Notes: a model not told the origin generated them from the sequence alone. A stretch of 37,662 nucleotides of DNA from Pseudopithomyces maydicus (GCA_026873275.1 CM049194.1:1-37662), one strand, 5' to 3'; positions 9,234 to 19,113 are shown, numbered from the stretch's first letter. Numbers and translations are program-made.

Positions 9234-9306
9234 AAGGCTATAGCTTAATAGGTAAAGCAAGCTGCTCATAATAGCTCAGATGAGTGTTCGAATCATTCTG
9301 GCCTTA
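9234..9306 (+). tRNA. trnM: tRNA-Met (CAU), second copy
   Basis: Acceptor AAGGCTA/TGGCCTT, anticodon arm AGCTG-CTCATAA-TAGCT (anticodon CAT), T loop TTCGAAT. The spacer after it (9307-9584) holds two hairpins (AGAAT.ATTGAA with TTCAATATTCT at 9308-9335; CATACTA/TAGTATG at 9338-9359) but no recognised gene. Confidence 0.85.
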
Positions 9307-9584
9307 TAGAATCATTGAAAGAGACTTCAATATTCTGGCATACTAGGACTCTTAGTATGAAGGAGAGTTGACGATAGTATGAAACGCTACTGCGTATTTA
9401 CACATAAAGATCCAAGTCCCCTTTTTTGGAAAAAAACTTTTTTTGCAAAGGGTATATTATCAGAATATATAAATAGGTTTAGCTTATTAAAAGGTTTAGC
9501 TTAATGTTATAAAAAAATTTTTTGTTTTTACAAAAATTTTACGTAAACTTTACTTTTTATAAAACTTAATCATGTTAAAATAAA

Positions 9585-9667
9585 ATCCGAGTGCTGGAAT
9601 TGGTAGACAGGACAAGTTTAAGCTTTGTTGACATTTTGTCATGAACGTTCAAGTCGTTCTTCGGATA
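9585..9667 (+). tRNA. trnL: tRNA-Leu (UAA)
   Basis: Acceptor ATCCGAG/TTCGGAT, anticodon stem ACAAG/TTTGT with loop TTTAAGC (anticodon TAA), long variable arm, T loop TTCAAGT. Confidence 0.86.
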
Positions 9668-9738
9668 AGGTCTAAATTAGCCTAAATAATAACTTTTCTA
9701 TCAAACTTTTTTATACTTTTAGTTTTAGTCATTTAAAC

Positions 9739-9792
9739 ATTCTATTTTGCATACTATATGCTTTATTCTATTTTGCATACTATATGCTTTAT
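9739..9792 (+). repeat. tandem duplication of about 27 bp
   Basis: TTCTATTTTGCATACTATAT plus GCTTTA is repeated twice between trnL(UAA) and trnE. Confidence 0.75.
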
Positions 9793-9930
9793 TATCATAG
9801 AGAAGGAATAGGAAAATTAAAATAGCATTTTTAAGCTATCCCTACCACCTTTTTATCTATCATTGTAAGCTATTGGTTTATGCTGTTATACTTTTTTAAA
9901 CTATTGGTTTAAGGTTTATAGTTGATTTAA

Positions 9931-10003
9931 GGCCCAATAGTCAAGTGGTTAAGACATAACATTTTCACTGTTCTATGCACGGGTTCGATCCCCGTTTGGG
10001 CTT
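9931..10003 (+). tRNA. trnE: tRNA-Glu (UUC)
   Basis: Acceptor GGCCCAA/TTGGGCT, anticodon loop TTTTCAC (anticodon TTC) on stem AACA/TGTT, T arm CGGG-TTCGATC-CCCG. Confidence 0.85.
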
Positions 10004-10024
10004 AAGAAAAAGTTATAAACTTAA

Positions 10025-10096
10025 GGGGATATAGTTTAATTGGTAAAACTGCGATTTTGCATATCGTTATTTTAGGATCGAGTCCTAATATCTCCA
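10025..10096 (+). tRNA. trnA: tRNA-Ala (UGC)
   Basis: Acceptor GGGGATA/TATCTCC, anticodon arm GCGAT-TTTGCAT-ATCGT (anticodon TGC). The following 400-base spacer (10097-10496) is AT-rich with long A and T runs and a small hairpin TGTTCA/TGAACA near 10417; no gene is seen. Confidence 0.86.
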
Positions 10097-10496
10097 AGGT
10101 TAAAATTAAATATAAGATTACTATTCATATAAAATTATTCCTATAAAATTATTATTCAGTTATAATTATATCCAAAAATAAAAAAAAACCATGTTGCAAA
10201 AAAAATTGTACTTTATACTTAATTTCTTTACAAAAAAATTTTTTTTTCGAGTTTTAGGTTACATTTTTATAGTTTATTTTTTCAGCATATTTTCCTTTTT
10301 TATTTAAATTTGGTAAAGGAAGATTTATCAGTTACTCCTTTATTCATAGAGGATACCATTGAATATAACAAGGTATAAATTTGAAAGGATAATGAAGGTA
10401 AGGTAAGGTAAATAGAGTGTTCACAGGTGAATGAACAATGTATAGTTATTAGTAGTTGTACACAGAGAGGGTAACTTTAAAAAGCAAGATAAAAAA

Positions 10497-10569
10497 GCCC
10501 AGGTAGCTCAATTGGTAGAGCGAAACTTTGAAGGTGTTTAGGTTATAAGTTCAAATCTTATCTTGGGCA
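10497..10569 (+). tRNA. trnF: tRNA-Phe (GAA)
   Basis: Acceptor GCCCAGG/CTTGGGC, D stem GCTC/GAGC, anticodon loop TTGAAGG (anticodon GAA), T loop TTCAAAT. Confidence 0.85.
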
Positions 10570-10586
10570 AATAAATAGAGAACTAT

Positions 10587-10654
10587 CGGTGTTTATTTCT
10601 AAAAAAAGGATTATTTTATCAGCTAGGTATTACTTAGCATAAAAATAAACACCG
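10587..10654 (+). other. 68-nt long hairpin downstream of trnF
   Basis: CGGTGTTTATTT (10587-10598) is exactly complementary to AAATAAACACCG (10643-10654). The 44-nt loop contains a smaller GCTA/TAGC helix. It is unusually stable for this AT-rich spacer. It may be an RNA processing or stability element; no function is shown. Confidence 0.65.
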
Positions 10655-10659
10655 TTGAG

Positions 10660-10735
10660 GTATATTTAACTTTTGAGACATATTTAACTCTCGAGACATA
10701 TTTAACTCTCGATACATATCTAACTCTCGAGACAT
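10660..10735 (+). repeat. 20-bp tandem repeat, 4 copies
   Basis: Unit close to CATATTTAACTCTCGAGA, immediately after the long hairpin. Confidence 0.8.
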
Positions 10736-10783
10736 TTCAAGTATTTTACTAGGAGGTTTATTGTACTTTTATTAGGAAAAAAA

Positions 10784-10864
10784 TGGGTATGCTGAAATTG
10801 GTAGACAGGTCCCGCTTAGGACGGGGTGAAGTTAATTCATATAAGTTCGAGTCTTATTACCCAT
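10784..10864 (+). tRNA. trnL: tRNA-Leu (UAG)
   Basis: Acceptor TGGGTAT/TTACCCA, anticodon stem TCCCG/CGGGG with loop CTTAGGA (anticodon TAG), T loop TTCGAGT. Confidence 0.86.
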
Positions 10865-11126
10865 AAAGATTTAGCTATAACCATTTTAATTTTTAGGGGA
10901 TTTAATAAACTATTACAATAAAAAGATTAAAATTCATTTATAATTGAAACTATTATAAGTAATTGAAAAAGCTAGACTTATTAAAACAACTATTAGTAAT
11001 GTTTGAAATAAAACTAGGACTCTTTGAAACAACTCTTAGTAAGAAATTAAAAAAATTATTTTTACTTTTTTTGAAACAATAAATATTAATATAAATAACT
11101 ATTGCTTATAGAATAGCTATTTTAAT

Positions 11127-11196
11127 ATGTAGTAGACTAATGGTAAGTCATAAATTTTTGGTATTTACTTATGGGTGTTCGAATCACCCCTACATA
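11127..11196 (+). tRNA. trnQ: tRNA-Gln (UUG)
   Basis: Acceptor ATGTAG/CTACAT, D arm GAC/GTC, anticodon arm TAAAT-TTTTGGT-ATTTA (anticodon TTG), T arm GGGTG-TTCGAAT-CACCC. Confidence 0.86.
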
Positions 11197-11211
11197 GCAC
11201 AAAGAAATTAA

Positions 11212-11285
11212 GGTGGATATAGTTCAATCGGTAGAACAACTGTATGTGGAACAGTAAGTTTCCTGTTCAAGTCAGGATATCCTCC
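11212..11285 (+). tRNA. trnH: tRNA-His (GUG)
   Basis: Anticodon arm ACTGT-ATGTGGA-ACAGT (anticodon GTG), acceptor GTGGATA/TATCCTC with one T-T mismatch and an extra 5' G opposite the discriminator C, as expected of tRNA-His. T loop TTCAAGT. Confidence 0.85.
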
Positions 11286-11296
11286 CTTTTACAACT

Positions 11297-11360
11297 CTTT
11301 ATATAATGCGTAAACTTTTTATATAATGCGTAAACTTTATATATAATGCGTAAACTTTAT
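11297..11360 (+). repeat. 20-bp tandem repeat, 3 copies
   Basis: Unit close to TATATAATGCGTAAACTTT, between trnH and the third trnM. Confidence 0.8.
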
Positions 11361-11488
11361 CTTTTGGTATTAATCTATTTATCTTTATAGATTAATAGAT
11401 TTATCATAGAGTTAGACTATTTCTAGATTATAGTTTTATTAGGTTATATCGTATTTAATTAAAATAAATTTAATATAATTAGATTTAA

Positions 11489-11558
11489 GCCCGGGTAGTT
11501 CAATGGTAGAACATTAATTTCATGCATTAAGAATGGGAATTCGAATTTCTCCCTGGCT
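11489..11558 (+). tRNA. trnM: tRNA-Met (CAU), third copy
   Basis: Acceptor GCCCGGG/CCCTGGC (one mismatch), anticodon arm TTAAT-TTCATGC-ATTAA (anticodon CAT), T loop TTCGAAT. Last tRNA of the block. The following 552-base spacer (11559-12110) is AT-rich with short GTATAAATGTCTATATTT repeats (11890-11960) and no supported gene. Confidence 0.84.
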
Positions 11559-12110
11559 TCATAAAATTGATATAAGTCTTATGTATTGTAAGTCTTATAT
11601 ATTTCAAGCATTAAAAAAATCATATTATAGTATAAGAGTAAATATCTTTTTTTATAACTACAAATTTATTATAAGTATGGTTTTAATTCATATTAGTTTA
11701 TTACACTATAAAGTTTAATAGTATATTAATCTTTTTTTACTTTTAACCTTTTAGAGTATTTACAATAAATTAGGGTACAAGTAATAATAATATAGGGTAC
11801 AATCAATAAGATATTTGATTATTGTTTTATTACTGATAAAAATATGGATATATATTAATACATATAAGTACAAGTATTATATTCAAATGTATATCTTTGT
11901 ATAAATGTCTATATTTGTATAAATGTATAAATGTCTATATTTGTATAAATGTATATATATATATATATAGTAGTATAAGTATTAGACACAAAAAAAGAAT
12001 ATTTATACGTTGCATTGCAATAAAAATAGTTTTTCCTATTTCGGATTCGCTCTTTTTAAGGGCAATTTTTCATAATACAGATTAGATTGTCTAATTTTTT
12101 TAATTAATAT

Positions 12111-13488
12111 ATGTTAAAAATAGTTAAAAACATAAAAAATAATTTTAATGACTTATCATTAAATAATAACGAAGAACAATTTTTCAGCTATAGTAAGAAA
12201 AATTTAAAAATACAAAATAAATCTTACACAAATGAGTATAATAATATTATATATTATCCATCTTCAAGTAAAGAATGATTTAGTAGCACATATAGTTATA
12301 ATAAATCATATAGTAAATTATTAGTAGCGTATGATCTTATTACTAATAAATTATTTGCAAGTTACTTTAACATGTTAATAGACAAAGTAAAAATATTATT
12401 AAAGCGTAGACGTGATAATAAAAGCCGTTATTCTGCCAATAAGGTTTATGTAAGTAGAGCTGAATTTAAACATACTAACACTAAACTTCTTATTATAATA
12501 TCTATGTATAATAAACAAAAATCAATTCTTTTAAGAAAAACTAGGAAAATTATTTATATTAAAAGAATGTACAAAATTTTAGTCGAGTTAAAAGATAAAT
12601 ACACAGTAAAGTCTAAAGATGTCTTGACAAAATTTAAAAGTCTTGTTAATAAATCTAGAATACTTAAATACTGAAAATCAATAAAAGGAGAATATATACT
12701 AGAAAGATACATACCTTCCCAGGTAAACAGATTAAACCATAAATGAAATCACGTATTTAAAAGAAAATTATTATTATTTAACAAATGAAATATGATTTTC
12801 TTAAAAAAATAAGAATATTTTTAGTAATTTAGTATTAAATTTTAATAATAAAAATCTATATAAAATTCCTTTATATAGAAATTTAAAAAGTAATTATAAA
12901 GTAGTAAATATGTTGTTTACTACTACAAGATTAATTAGCTTTAACGCATCTAAATACCATAATGTAGTTTTAACTTTAAGAAATTTAGGTTTAATTAGTT
13001 TATTGGAAAAAATTTACGGTAAAAAAGTAGAAATTAAATTAATTGACTTAAAATCTATTCATTTAAATAGTGATGTTTTTGCATCATCTGTAGCTTTAAA
13101 ACTAAGAGATAGAAAAAATAAAGTTGTTAGAATTTTAAGAAAAGCGATTTTACAAATGGTAAGGGTACCTGATTTACATACACTTATAACATTTGATGAT
13201 AATACTGAAACTGTAAATAAAAACAATATTATAAATACTATTAAACAACAAGTAGTTAGTGGTGTAAGATTTGAAGCATCTGGTAGATTGACTAGACGTT
13301 TAACAGCTATGAGAGCAGTTTTTAAATATAGATATGTTGGAAGTTTAAAAAATTTACGTTCTTCTCTTAACAATAAATCTTCTACTCTATTAAGAGGATA
13401 TGCCAAAGCTAATTCACAATACACTCTTATTAATAGTAAAACTAGAAATGGTACATTTGGATTAAAAGGGTGAGTAAGTAGTCATTAA
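12111..13488 (+). CDS. rps3: mitochondrial ribosomal protein S3 (one frame break)
   Basis: Small-subunit ribosomal protein uS3m, basic and Lys/Asn-rich as usual in fungi. The N-terminal part includes YYPSSSKEWFSSTYSYNKSY and RRRDNKSRYSANKVYVSRAEF. The C-terminal KH-like part includes RFEASGRLTRRLTAMRA and ends GTFGLKGWVSSH, all typical of Pezizomycotina Rps3. The first frame (from ATG 12111) stops at 12810 just after an A7 run (12803-12809). The second part is open in the next frame from 12805 to TAA at 13486. One A fewer restores about 458 residues, so the break is probably an assembly error. The gene stands alone between the tRNA block and rnpB rather than inside an rnl intron. Confidence 0.92.
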
Positions 13489-13682
13489 TATTTGACTTTA
13501 TAATCATTTATATATTTATATGGGAATTTATTAATTATTAGGTTGAGTATTAATTTTTACATTATGGTAAACAATATAAACTTTATAGAAATAATTTTCA
13601 ATAGTTAAAGCTTATCCTATTTCTACTTTTCGTTTTACTTATTATTCGTAACTATATACCTAGATTTTCTTTTGTTTTATAA

Positions 13683-13909
13683 ACTTGTGATTTAAATGTA
13701 AGTTATATTCCCTTGAGTATAAAGGGATAACAGGGAAGTCCGGAGATTTAAACATAACTTTTTTAAGTGGGGTACAAGCTTAGGTAATGCACAGAAAATA
13801 TAAAAAATAAAAACTTAGCGTATTTTATAATATTTAAAAAGAAAATCTGAATAATCTCTTTTTTTAGTTAAATCTTACAAGACAAGACTCGGCTTATTGA
13901 TATCCAAGT
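13683..13909 (+). ncRNA. rnpB: RNase P RNA
   Basis: RNA component of mitochondrial RNase P, which cleaves tRNA 5' leaders. The 5' conserved core GGGAAGTCCGGAG (13733-13745) matches bacterial CR-I (GAGGAAAGTCCGGGC). The 3' core GACAAGACTCGGCTTATTGA (13881-13900) matches CR-V (GACAGAACCCGGCTTATCGG). They form P4: AAG(T)CC(G)GAG with CTCGGCTT, including the expected bulged T. P2 is TGTAAG (13697-13702) with CTTACA (13874-13879), P3 is TCCCTT/AAAGGGA (about 13709-13727), and P1 is ACTTG(T)GAT (13683-13691) with ATCCAAGT (13902-13909). This is the bacterial order of helices with a shrunken middle. Ends are set by P1. It lies between rps3 and cob. Confidence 0.88.
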
Positions 13910-14143
13910 AATTATAAAAAATAGTTAAATAGTGTTATGGTTAAAAATACTGACAATTGATAGGAAAAAGTAAAATGGTAATTTATAAATAAAAAACACA
14001 TCTTTATCATACACATTTTTTTTAATTTTTAAATTATTTATCATTTAAATTAATTTTAAATTTTTAAACTATTAATACTATTTGCATAAAGATCTTAATC
14101 ATTATTATACTAAATTAAATAAGTTTTAAACAATAAATCAAAA

Positions 14144-15310
14144 ATGAGATTATTAAAAAGTCACCCTATATTAAGATTAGCTAATTCTTTCTTAGTGGAT
14201 TCACCACAACCTGTAAATTTAAGTTACTTATGAAATTTTGGTTCTTTATTAGCAATTTGTTTAATTATACAAATTATTACAGGTGTAACTTTAGCAATGC
14301 ATTATAACCCTAGTGTAGCAGAAGCATTTAACAGTGTAGAACATATCATGAGAGATGTTAACAATGGATGATTAATTCGTTATTTACACAGTAATACAGC
14401 ATCAGCATTCTTTTTCTTAGTTTATTTACACATAGGAAGAGGTATGTACTATGGGTCATATAGAGCACCAAGAACTTTAGTATGAACTATTGGTACTGTT
14501 ATCTTTATTTTAATGATGGCTACAGCATTCTTAGGGTATGTTTTACCATATGGTCAAATGAGCCTTTGAGGTGCAACAGTTATTACTAATCTTATGAGTG
14601 CCATACCTTGAGTTGGTCAAGATATCGTAGAATTTATTTGAGGAGGTTTCTCTGTAAACAACGCTACATTAAATAGATTCTTTTCTTTACATTTTGTATT
14701 ACCATTTGTATTAGCTGCTTTAGCACTTATGCATTTAATCGTATTACATGATACAGCTGGATCTGGTAATCCTTTAGGTGTGTCAGGTAACTATGACAGA
14801 TTAGCTTTTGCACCATATTACATATTTAAAGATCTTATTACAATTTTCTTATTTATATTTGTATTATCTTTATTTGTATTTTTCATGCCTAATGTATTAG
14901 GAGATTCAGAAAATTATGTAATGGCAAATCCTATGCAAACACCTGCAGCTATAGTACCAGAATGATATCTTCTACCTTTCTATGCCATATTAAGATCTAT
15001 ACCAAATAAATTATTAGGAGTTATTGCTATGTTTTCTGCTATTCTTATCTTATTATTATTACCTGTTACAGATGTAAGTAGATCTAGAGGAATGCAATTC
15101 AGACCTTTAAGTAAAATAGCGTTCTACATATTTGTGGCTAATTTCTTAATTTTAATGCAATTAGGGGCTAAACACGTTGAATCTCCATTCATTGAGTTTG
15201 GTCAAATATCTACTGTATTATATTTCCTATATTTTAGTGTGGTTATGTATGGTGTTACTTTAGTTGAAAATACTTTAGTTGATTTACGTACAGTAACTGT
15301 TAAAAGATAA
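14144..15310 (+). CDS. cob: cytochrome b
   Basis: Central subunit of complex III, 388 residues, uninterrupted and without introns. It starts MRLLKSHPILRLANSF as in other filamentous ascomycetes. The heme-ligating helices are present (histidines in LAMHYNPS, RYLHSN, YLHIGRG and LHLPxx-type LMHLIVLHDT regions), as is the Qo-site PEWY (VPEWYLLPFYAIL). TGA codons stand at conserved tryptophans. Stop TAA at 15308. A decayed copy of its 3' end lies at 1654-1822. trnR(CCU) follows 92 bases later. Confidence 0.97.
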
Positions 15311-15402
15311 TTCTTTAGAAATATACGACTAGAGTTTATATAAACTTAACACATATTCTCTCTTCACAAAAGGTTTTAAGTAACCATAAATAGAGCAGAA
15401 AA

Positions 15403-15473
15403 CTCTTATTAGTTTAATGGTAGAACAGTAATTTCCTAAATTATATGTCTAAGTTCGATTCTTAGATAAGAGT
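15403..15473 (+). tRNA. trnR: tRNA-Arg (CCU), likely derived from tRNA-Arg(UCU)
   Basis: Acceptor CTCTTAT/ATAAGAG, anticodon arm GTAAT-TTCCTAA-ATTAT (anticodon CCT), T arm TCTAAG-TTCGATT-CTTAGA. Its acceptor, D arm and T arm are almost identical to tRNA-Arg(UCU) at 36886-36956, while the anticodon stem has diverged and the anticodon changed to CCU. It would read AGG, a codon that is used here (for example near the start of cox3). Confidence 0.8.
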
Positions 15474-16059
15474 CAACTTCTTAAGGGTAATAATGGTAAT
15501 TTTTAAAATTATCTGATAATTATGGCCTTTAACTGCATATTTAAGTAGATTGGTAGAAATACGTTTAGTAGTAAAAGCATTAATGTTTTATCTATTAAAG
15601 TGTCCTATTTTTAAATGGCTTTGTTATAATTATAACTATATATATTAGATTATAAATTAAGATTAGGGTATAAATAATTATAATATAATTTGCTTTGTAA
15701 ATAAGATAGCTTAAATCACAAAATAATACCTTTACATAGTAAGGTAAGAAGCTTTCTGCTTAGTTAAAAATAAAGTTTATAGTTAAAGCTAAAATAGGGA
15801 GGCTTTACACTCTTCTTATTTATTTAACGACAAAATAATGTTTTTTCTGAGTTATAAATTTAAGTTTAAATCTTAAAAATAAATTAAATAGTGGCAGAAA
15901 AACACCTTAAAGTTAAGTTCTATTCTTAAATAGGAGAAAACTTCTTAACTATGAAGAAACTTCTATTCTTAACTAAGAGCAAATTTCTTGTTAACAAGAA
16001 ATTTCTTACTAAAATATTAACAAAGCAAAACATCGATACATTATTTTATATTTTATACT
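15474..16059 (+). other. spacer upstream of nad4L with a 24-bp perfect palindrome
   Basis: No gene is seen in these 586 bases. The notable element is a perfect 24-nt palindrome at 15981-16004 (AAATTTCTTGTT followed by its exact reverse complement), 56 bases before the nad4L start. Short GAAACTTCTTAACTA-like repeats precede it. It could act in processing or regulation of the nad4L-nad5 message; this is inference. Confidence 0.6.
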
Positions 16060-16329
16060 ATGAATTTATCACTAATATTATTTACCATTGGAATTTTAGG
16101 CTTTGTTTTAAATAGAAAAAATATTATTTTAATGCTAATCTCATTGGAGATAATGCTATTAGCTATTACGTTTTTAATATTGGTTAGTTCACTTAGCTTT
16201 GACGATATATTAGGTCAAACTTATGCTATTTACATAATTGCTATAGCTGGAGCAGAATCTGCTATAGGTTTAGGTATTTTAGTAGCTTTTTATAGATTAA
16301 GAGGAAGTATTGCAATAGAATTTAAATAA
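16060..16329 (+). CDS. nad4L: NADH dehydrogenase subunit 4L
   Basis: Small three-helix membrane subunit of complex I, 89 residues, the usual length. Signatures: LNRKNIILMLISLEIMLLA and IAGAESAIGLGILVAFYR with the conserved helix glutamates. Its TAA overlaps the ATG of nad5 by one base (TAATG), a coupling conserved across filamentous ascomycetes that implies translation from one message. Confidence 0.97.
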   Translation: MNLSLILFTIGILGFVLNRKNIILMLISLEIMLLAITFLILVSSLSFDDILGQTYAIYIIAIAGAESAIGLGILVAFYRLRGSIAIEFK

Positions 16330-18303
16330 TGTATCTAGCTATAATTATCTTACCACTATTAGGGTCAATAGTCTCTGGGTTTTTTGGTAGAAAAATCGGA
16401 GCGTCAGGAGCTCAAGTTATTACATGTACAGCGGTTATATCAACAACCCTATTAGCTGTAGTAGCTTTTTTGAAGTTGGATATAACAATATACCTGTATC
16501 TATTGAGGTATTTAGATGAATTGATTCTGAATCATTGAATGTATGATGAGGATTTCATTTTGATTCATTAACAGTTTCTATGCTTATACCTGTACTAATT
16601 GTTTCTTCTTTAGTACATATATATTCTATAGGTTATATGAGTACTGACCCACATAACCAAAGATTTTTCAGCTATTTAAGCTTATTCACTTTTATGATGG
16701 TTATATTAGTTACAGCTAATAATTATTTATTAATGTTTGTAGGATGAGAGGGTGTAGGGGTTTGTTCTTATCTTCTAGTTTGTTTTTGATTTACTAGAAT
16801 AGCAGCAAATCAAAGTTCTCTTTCAGCCTTTTTAACAAATAGAGTGGGTGATTGTTTCTTAACTATAGGAATGTTTGGTATTATATGATCTTTTGGAAAT
16901 TTAGATTATGCTACTGTATTTTCTCTAGCTCCTTACATGAATGAAAATGTTGTAACTCTTATAGGAATATGTCTATTAATTGGAGCCATGGCTAAAAGTT
17001 CACAAGTAGGACTTCATGTTTGATTACCTATGGCGATGGAGGGTCCTACTCCAGTGTCAGCATTAATCCACGCTGCCACTATGGTAACCGCCGGTGTATA
17101 CCTTTTAATGCGTTCATCTCCTTTAATAGAATATAGTTCAACTGTATTAATGCTATGTTTATGATTAGGTGCTATTACAACTGTATTTAGTTCTCTAATA
17201 GGTTTATTCCAACAAGATATTAAAAAAGTTATAGCTTATTCTACAATGAGCCAGCTTGGTATGATGGTTATAGCTGTAGGTTTATCTTCCTATAATATAG
17301 CATTATTCCATTTAGTTAATCATGCATTCTATAAAGCATTATTATTCTTAGGGGCTGGATCAGTTATTCATGCTGTAGCGGATAACCAAGATTTTAGAAG
17401 ATATGGGGGTTAAGATCTTTCTTACCACTTACTTACTCAGTAATGCTTATAGCATCATTAAGTTTAGTAGCATTCCCTTTTATGACAGGATTCTATTCAA
17501 AAGATTTAATACTTGAATCTGCATATGGGCAATACCATTTCTCTAGTACAGTTGTCTATATAATAGCAACAATAGGAGCAATGTTTACTACGTTGTATTC
17601 TGTAAAAGTATTATATTTAACATTCTTAACTAACCCTAATGGACCTTTAATCAATTATAAACAAGCACATGAGGGGGATATATTTATGAGTTTACCTTTA
17701 ATGATCTTAGCGGTATTTTCTATATTCTTTGGGTTTATTACTAAAGATGTGTTTATAGGATTAGGTTCAGGATTCTTTTCAGACAATGCATTATTTATAC
17801 ACCCTTCTCATGAAATACTTTTAGATACTGAATTTGGAGTACCAACTTTATTTAAGTTATTACCATTAGTATTTACTATTTCATTAAGTGTAATTTCTAT
17901 AATCTTTTCTGAATATTTATCTCGTACATTAATTTATTTTAAATTATCTAGAATAGGTTACAACATATTTAGTTTCTTTAATCAACGTTTTTTAATAGAA
18001 CTATTTTATAACAGATTTATTACAGGTCTTGTATTAAAACTAGGAGGTCAAACAACTAAAGTATTGGATAAAGGTTCCATTGAATATTTAGGACCTTATG
18101 GACTAGAGAAATTACTATTAAATTTAAGTGGTAATATATCTAAACTAAACACTGGTGTGATAACATCTTATGCATTATATATTTTAGTAGGAGTAATATT
18201 TTACATATTATTTTATACCTATTTTGATAATATAATTGTAATCTTGTCACTAATTATTTCATTATCATTACTTACAACTAAAAAAAAGGGTAGATATATG
18301 TAG
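16329..18303 (+). CDS. nad5: NADH dehydrogenase subunit 5 (two frame breaks)
   Basis: Large proton-pumping subunit of complex I, about 658 residues when read through. Signatures in order: ILPLLGSIVSGFFGRKIG, GWEGVGVCSYLLV, MAMEGPTPVSALIHAATMV, IGLFQQDIKKVIAYSTMSQL, LVNHAFYKALLFLGAGSVIH, then the C-terminal MTGFYSKDLILE and lateral helix. Two single-base losses break it: in a T6 run at 16465-16470 (seven T's would keep the frame) and in GGGGGTT at 17405-17411 (one base short). The three frames join exactly at conserved residues, so errors in the assembly are more likely than real inactivation. Starts one base inside the nad4L stop. Stop TAG at 18301. Last plus-strand gene of this arm. Confidence 0.94.
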
Positions 18304-18988
18304 TTAACACATTAGCTATACAAAGTTATTACACAGTAAAATTATAATTCTTTAAGAAGTAACGTTATTCTATTACATACACTATGAGTTTCGATAGTTT
18401 GAATATTTATCATTATTGCTTTGTTTACTTAACGTGAATTAATGTTAAACTTTGTATTTAAATACAAAAATAGAATATATGATGTAAATATAATTACCCT
18501 ATATTTCGTATATATATTTATAATAATATGTTAAGTTTTTTATTACTCTTAGTTTTTCTATATGTTTGATTAATTATGCGTTAGCTTAAAGTATATACTA
18601 TTATTATACAGATGATAGTTTCTATTAATTTCTTACAGGTCAAATACCCTTCCCTTTTATATACCAGTTTACTGTATATTGCTCATCATATTTAAGCTTA
18701 CCTAACCCTTAGGAACTAAAATTTGACAAAAGTGGTCCACCTTTAATTATGACCAACAAAGTCTAGAGTGAACCAGAGGTAATATGATTAGATTAACTAG
18801 TAGGAGATTATATAGCTAATCTTTCAGAACTGTGCCCTATATATATAGACTTTTTTTACAAAGAATCAATAAAATGATAATTGGTTGGTAGATAAGAATT
18901 AACAAGTACCATAAAAGAAAGTAGTAACCTGTAATACTAAAAATGGAATATTATAAAATAATTGCACGGGTGTTTATTAATTTTTATA
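18304..18988. other. convergent intergenic region
   Basis: About 690 AT-rich bases separate the last plus-strand gene (nad5) from the element ending the minus-strand domain. I found no ORF, tRNA or strong hairpin. Both transcription domains must terminate here. Confidence 0.6.
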
Positions 18989-19030
18989 GGGTATTAAGGA
19001 ATCGAACCTTTAAACTTACCATTTTTACCC
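18989..19030 (-). ncRNA. anticodon-less tRNA-like element at the nad1 3' end
   Basis: On the minus strand this 42-nt unit has an acceptor-like stem GGGTA/TACCC, a D-like arm containing TGGTA (AAA/TTT stem), and a perfect T arm AAGG-TTCGATT-CCTT. There is no anticodon arm. It matches the element at 25237-25278 at about 36 of 42 positions. It lies 84 bases downstream of the nad1 stop, where there is no real tRNA. It is probably a 3' processing signal recognised by tRNA-processing enzymes; this is inferred from structure and position. Confidence 0.65.
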
Positions 19031-19113
19031 TTTTTGTAAAATACAATATAATACAAATTTTCTAATAAATACTATAGTTATAGTTTATAGGTTATAGAAA
19101 AAAATAGTAAATT

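Noticed and set aside
9308..9430. Hairpin-rich spacer after the second trnM considered as an ncRNA
   Set aside because: Two good hairpins are present but no known RNA core; it was noted only under the tRNA.
13059..13424. 121-codon minus-strand ORF opposite rps3
   Set aside because: It is antisense to the well-conserved rps3 C-terminal domain, with no sign of its own conservation.
15485..15530. GGGTAATAATGGTAA stretch resembling the 5' half of the tRNA-like elements
   Set aside because: There is no T arm and no closing ACCC, so it is not counted as a further element.
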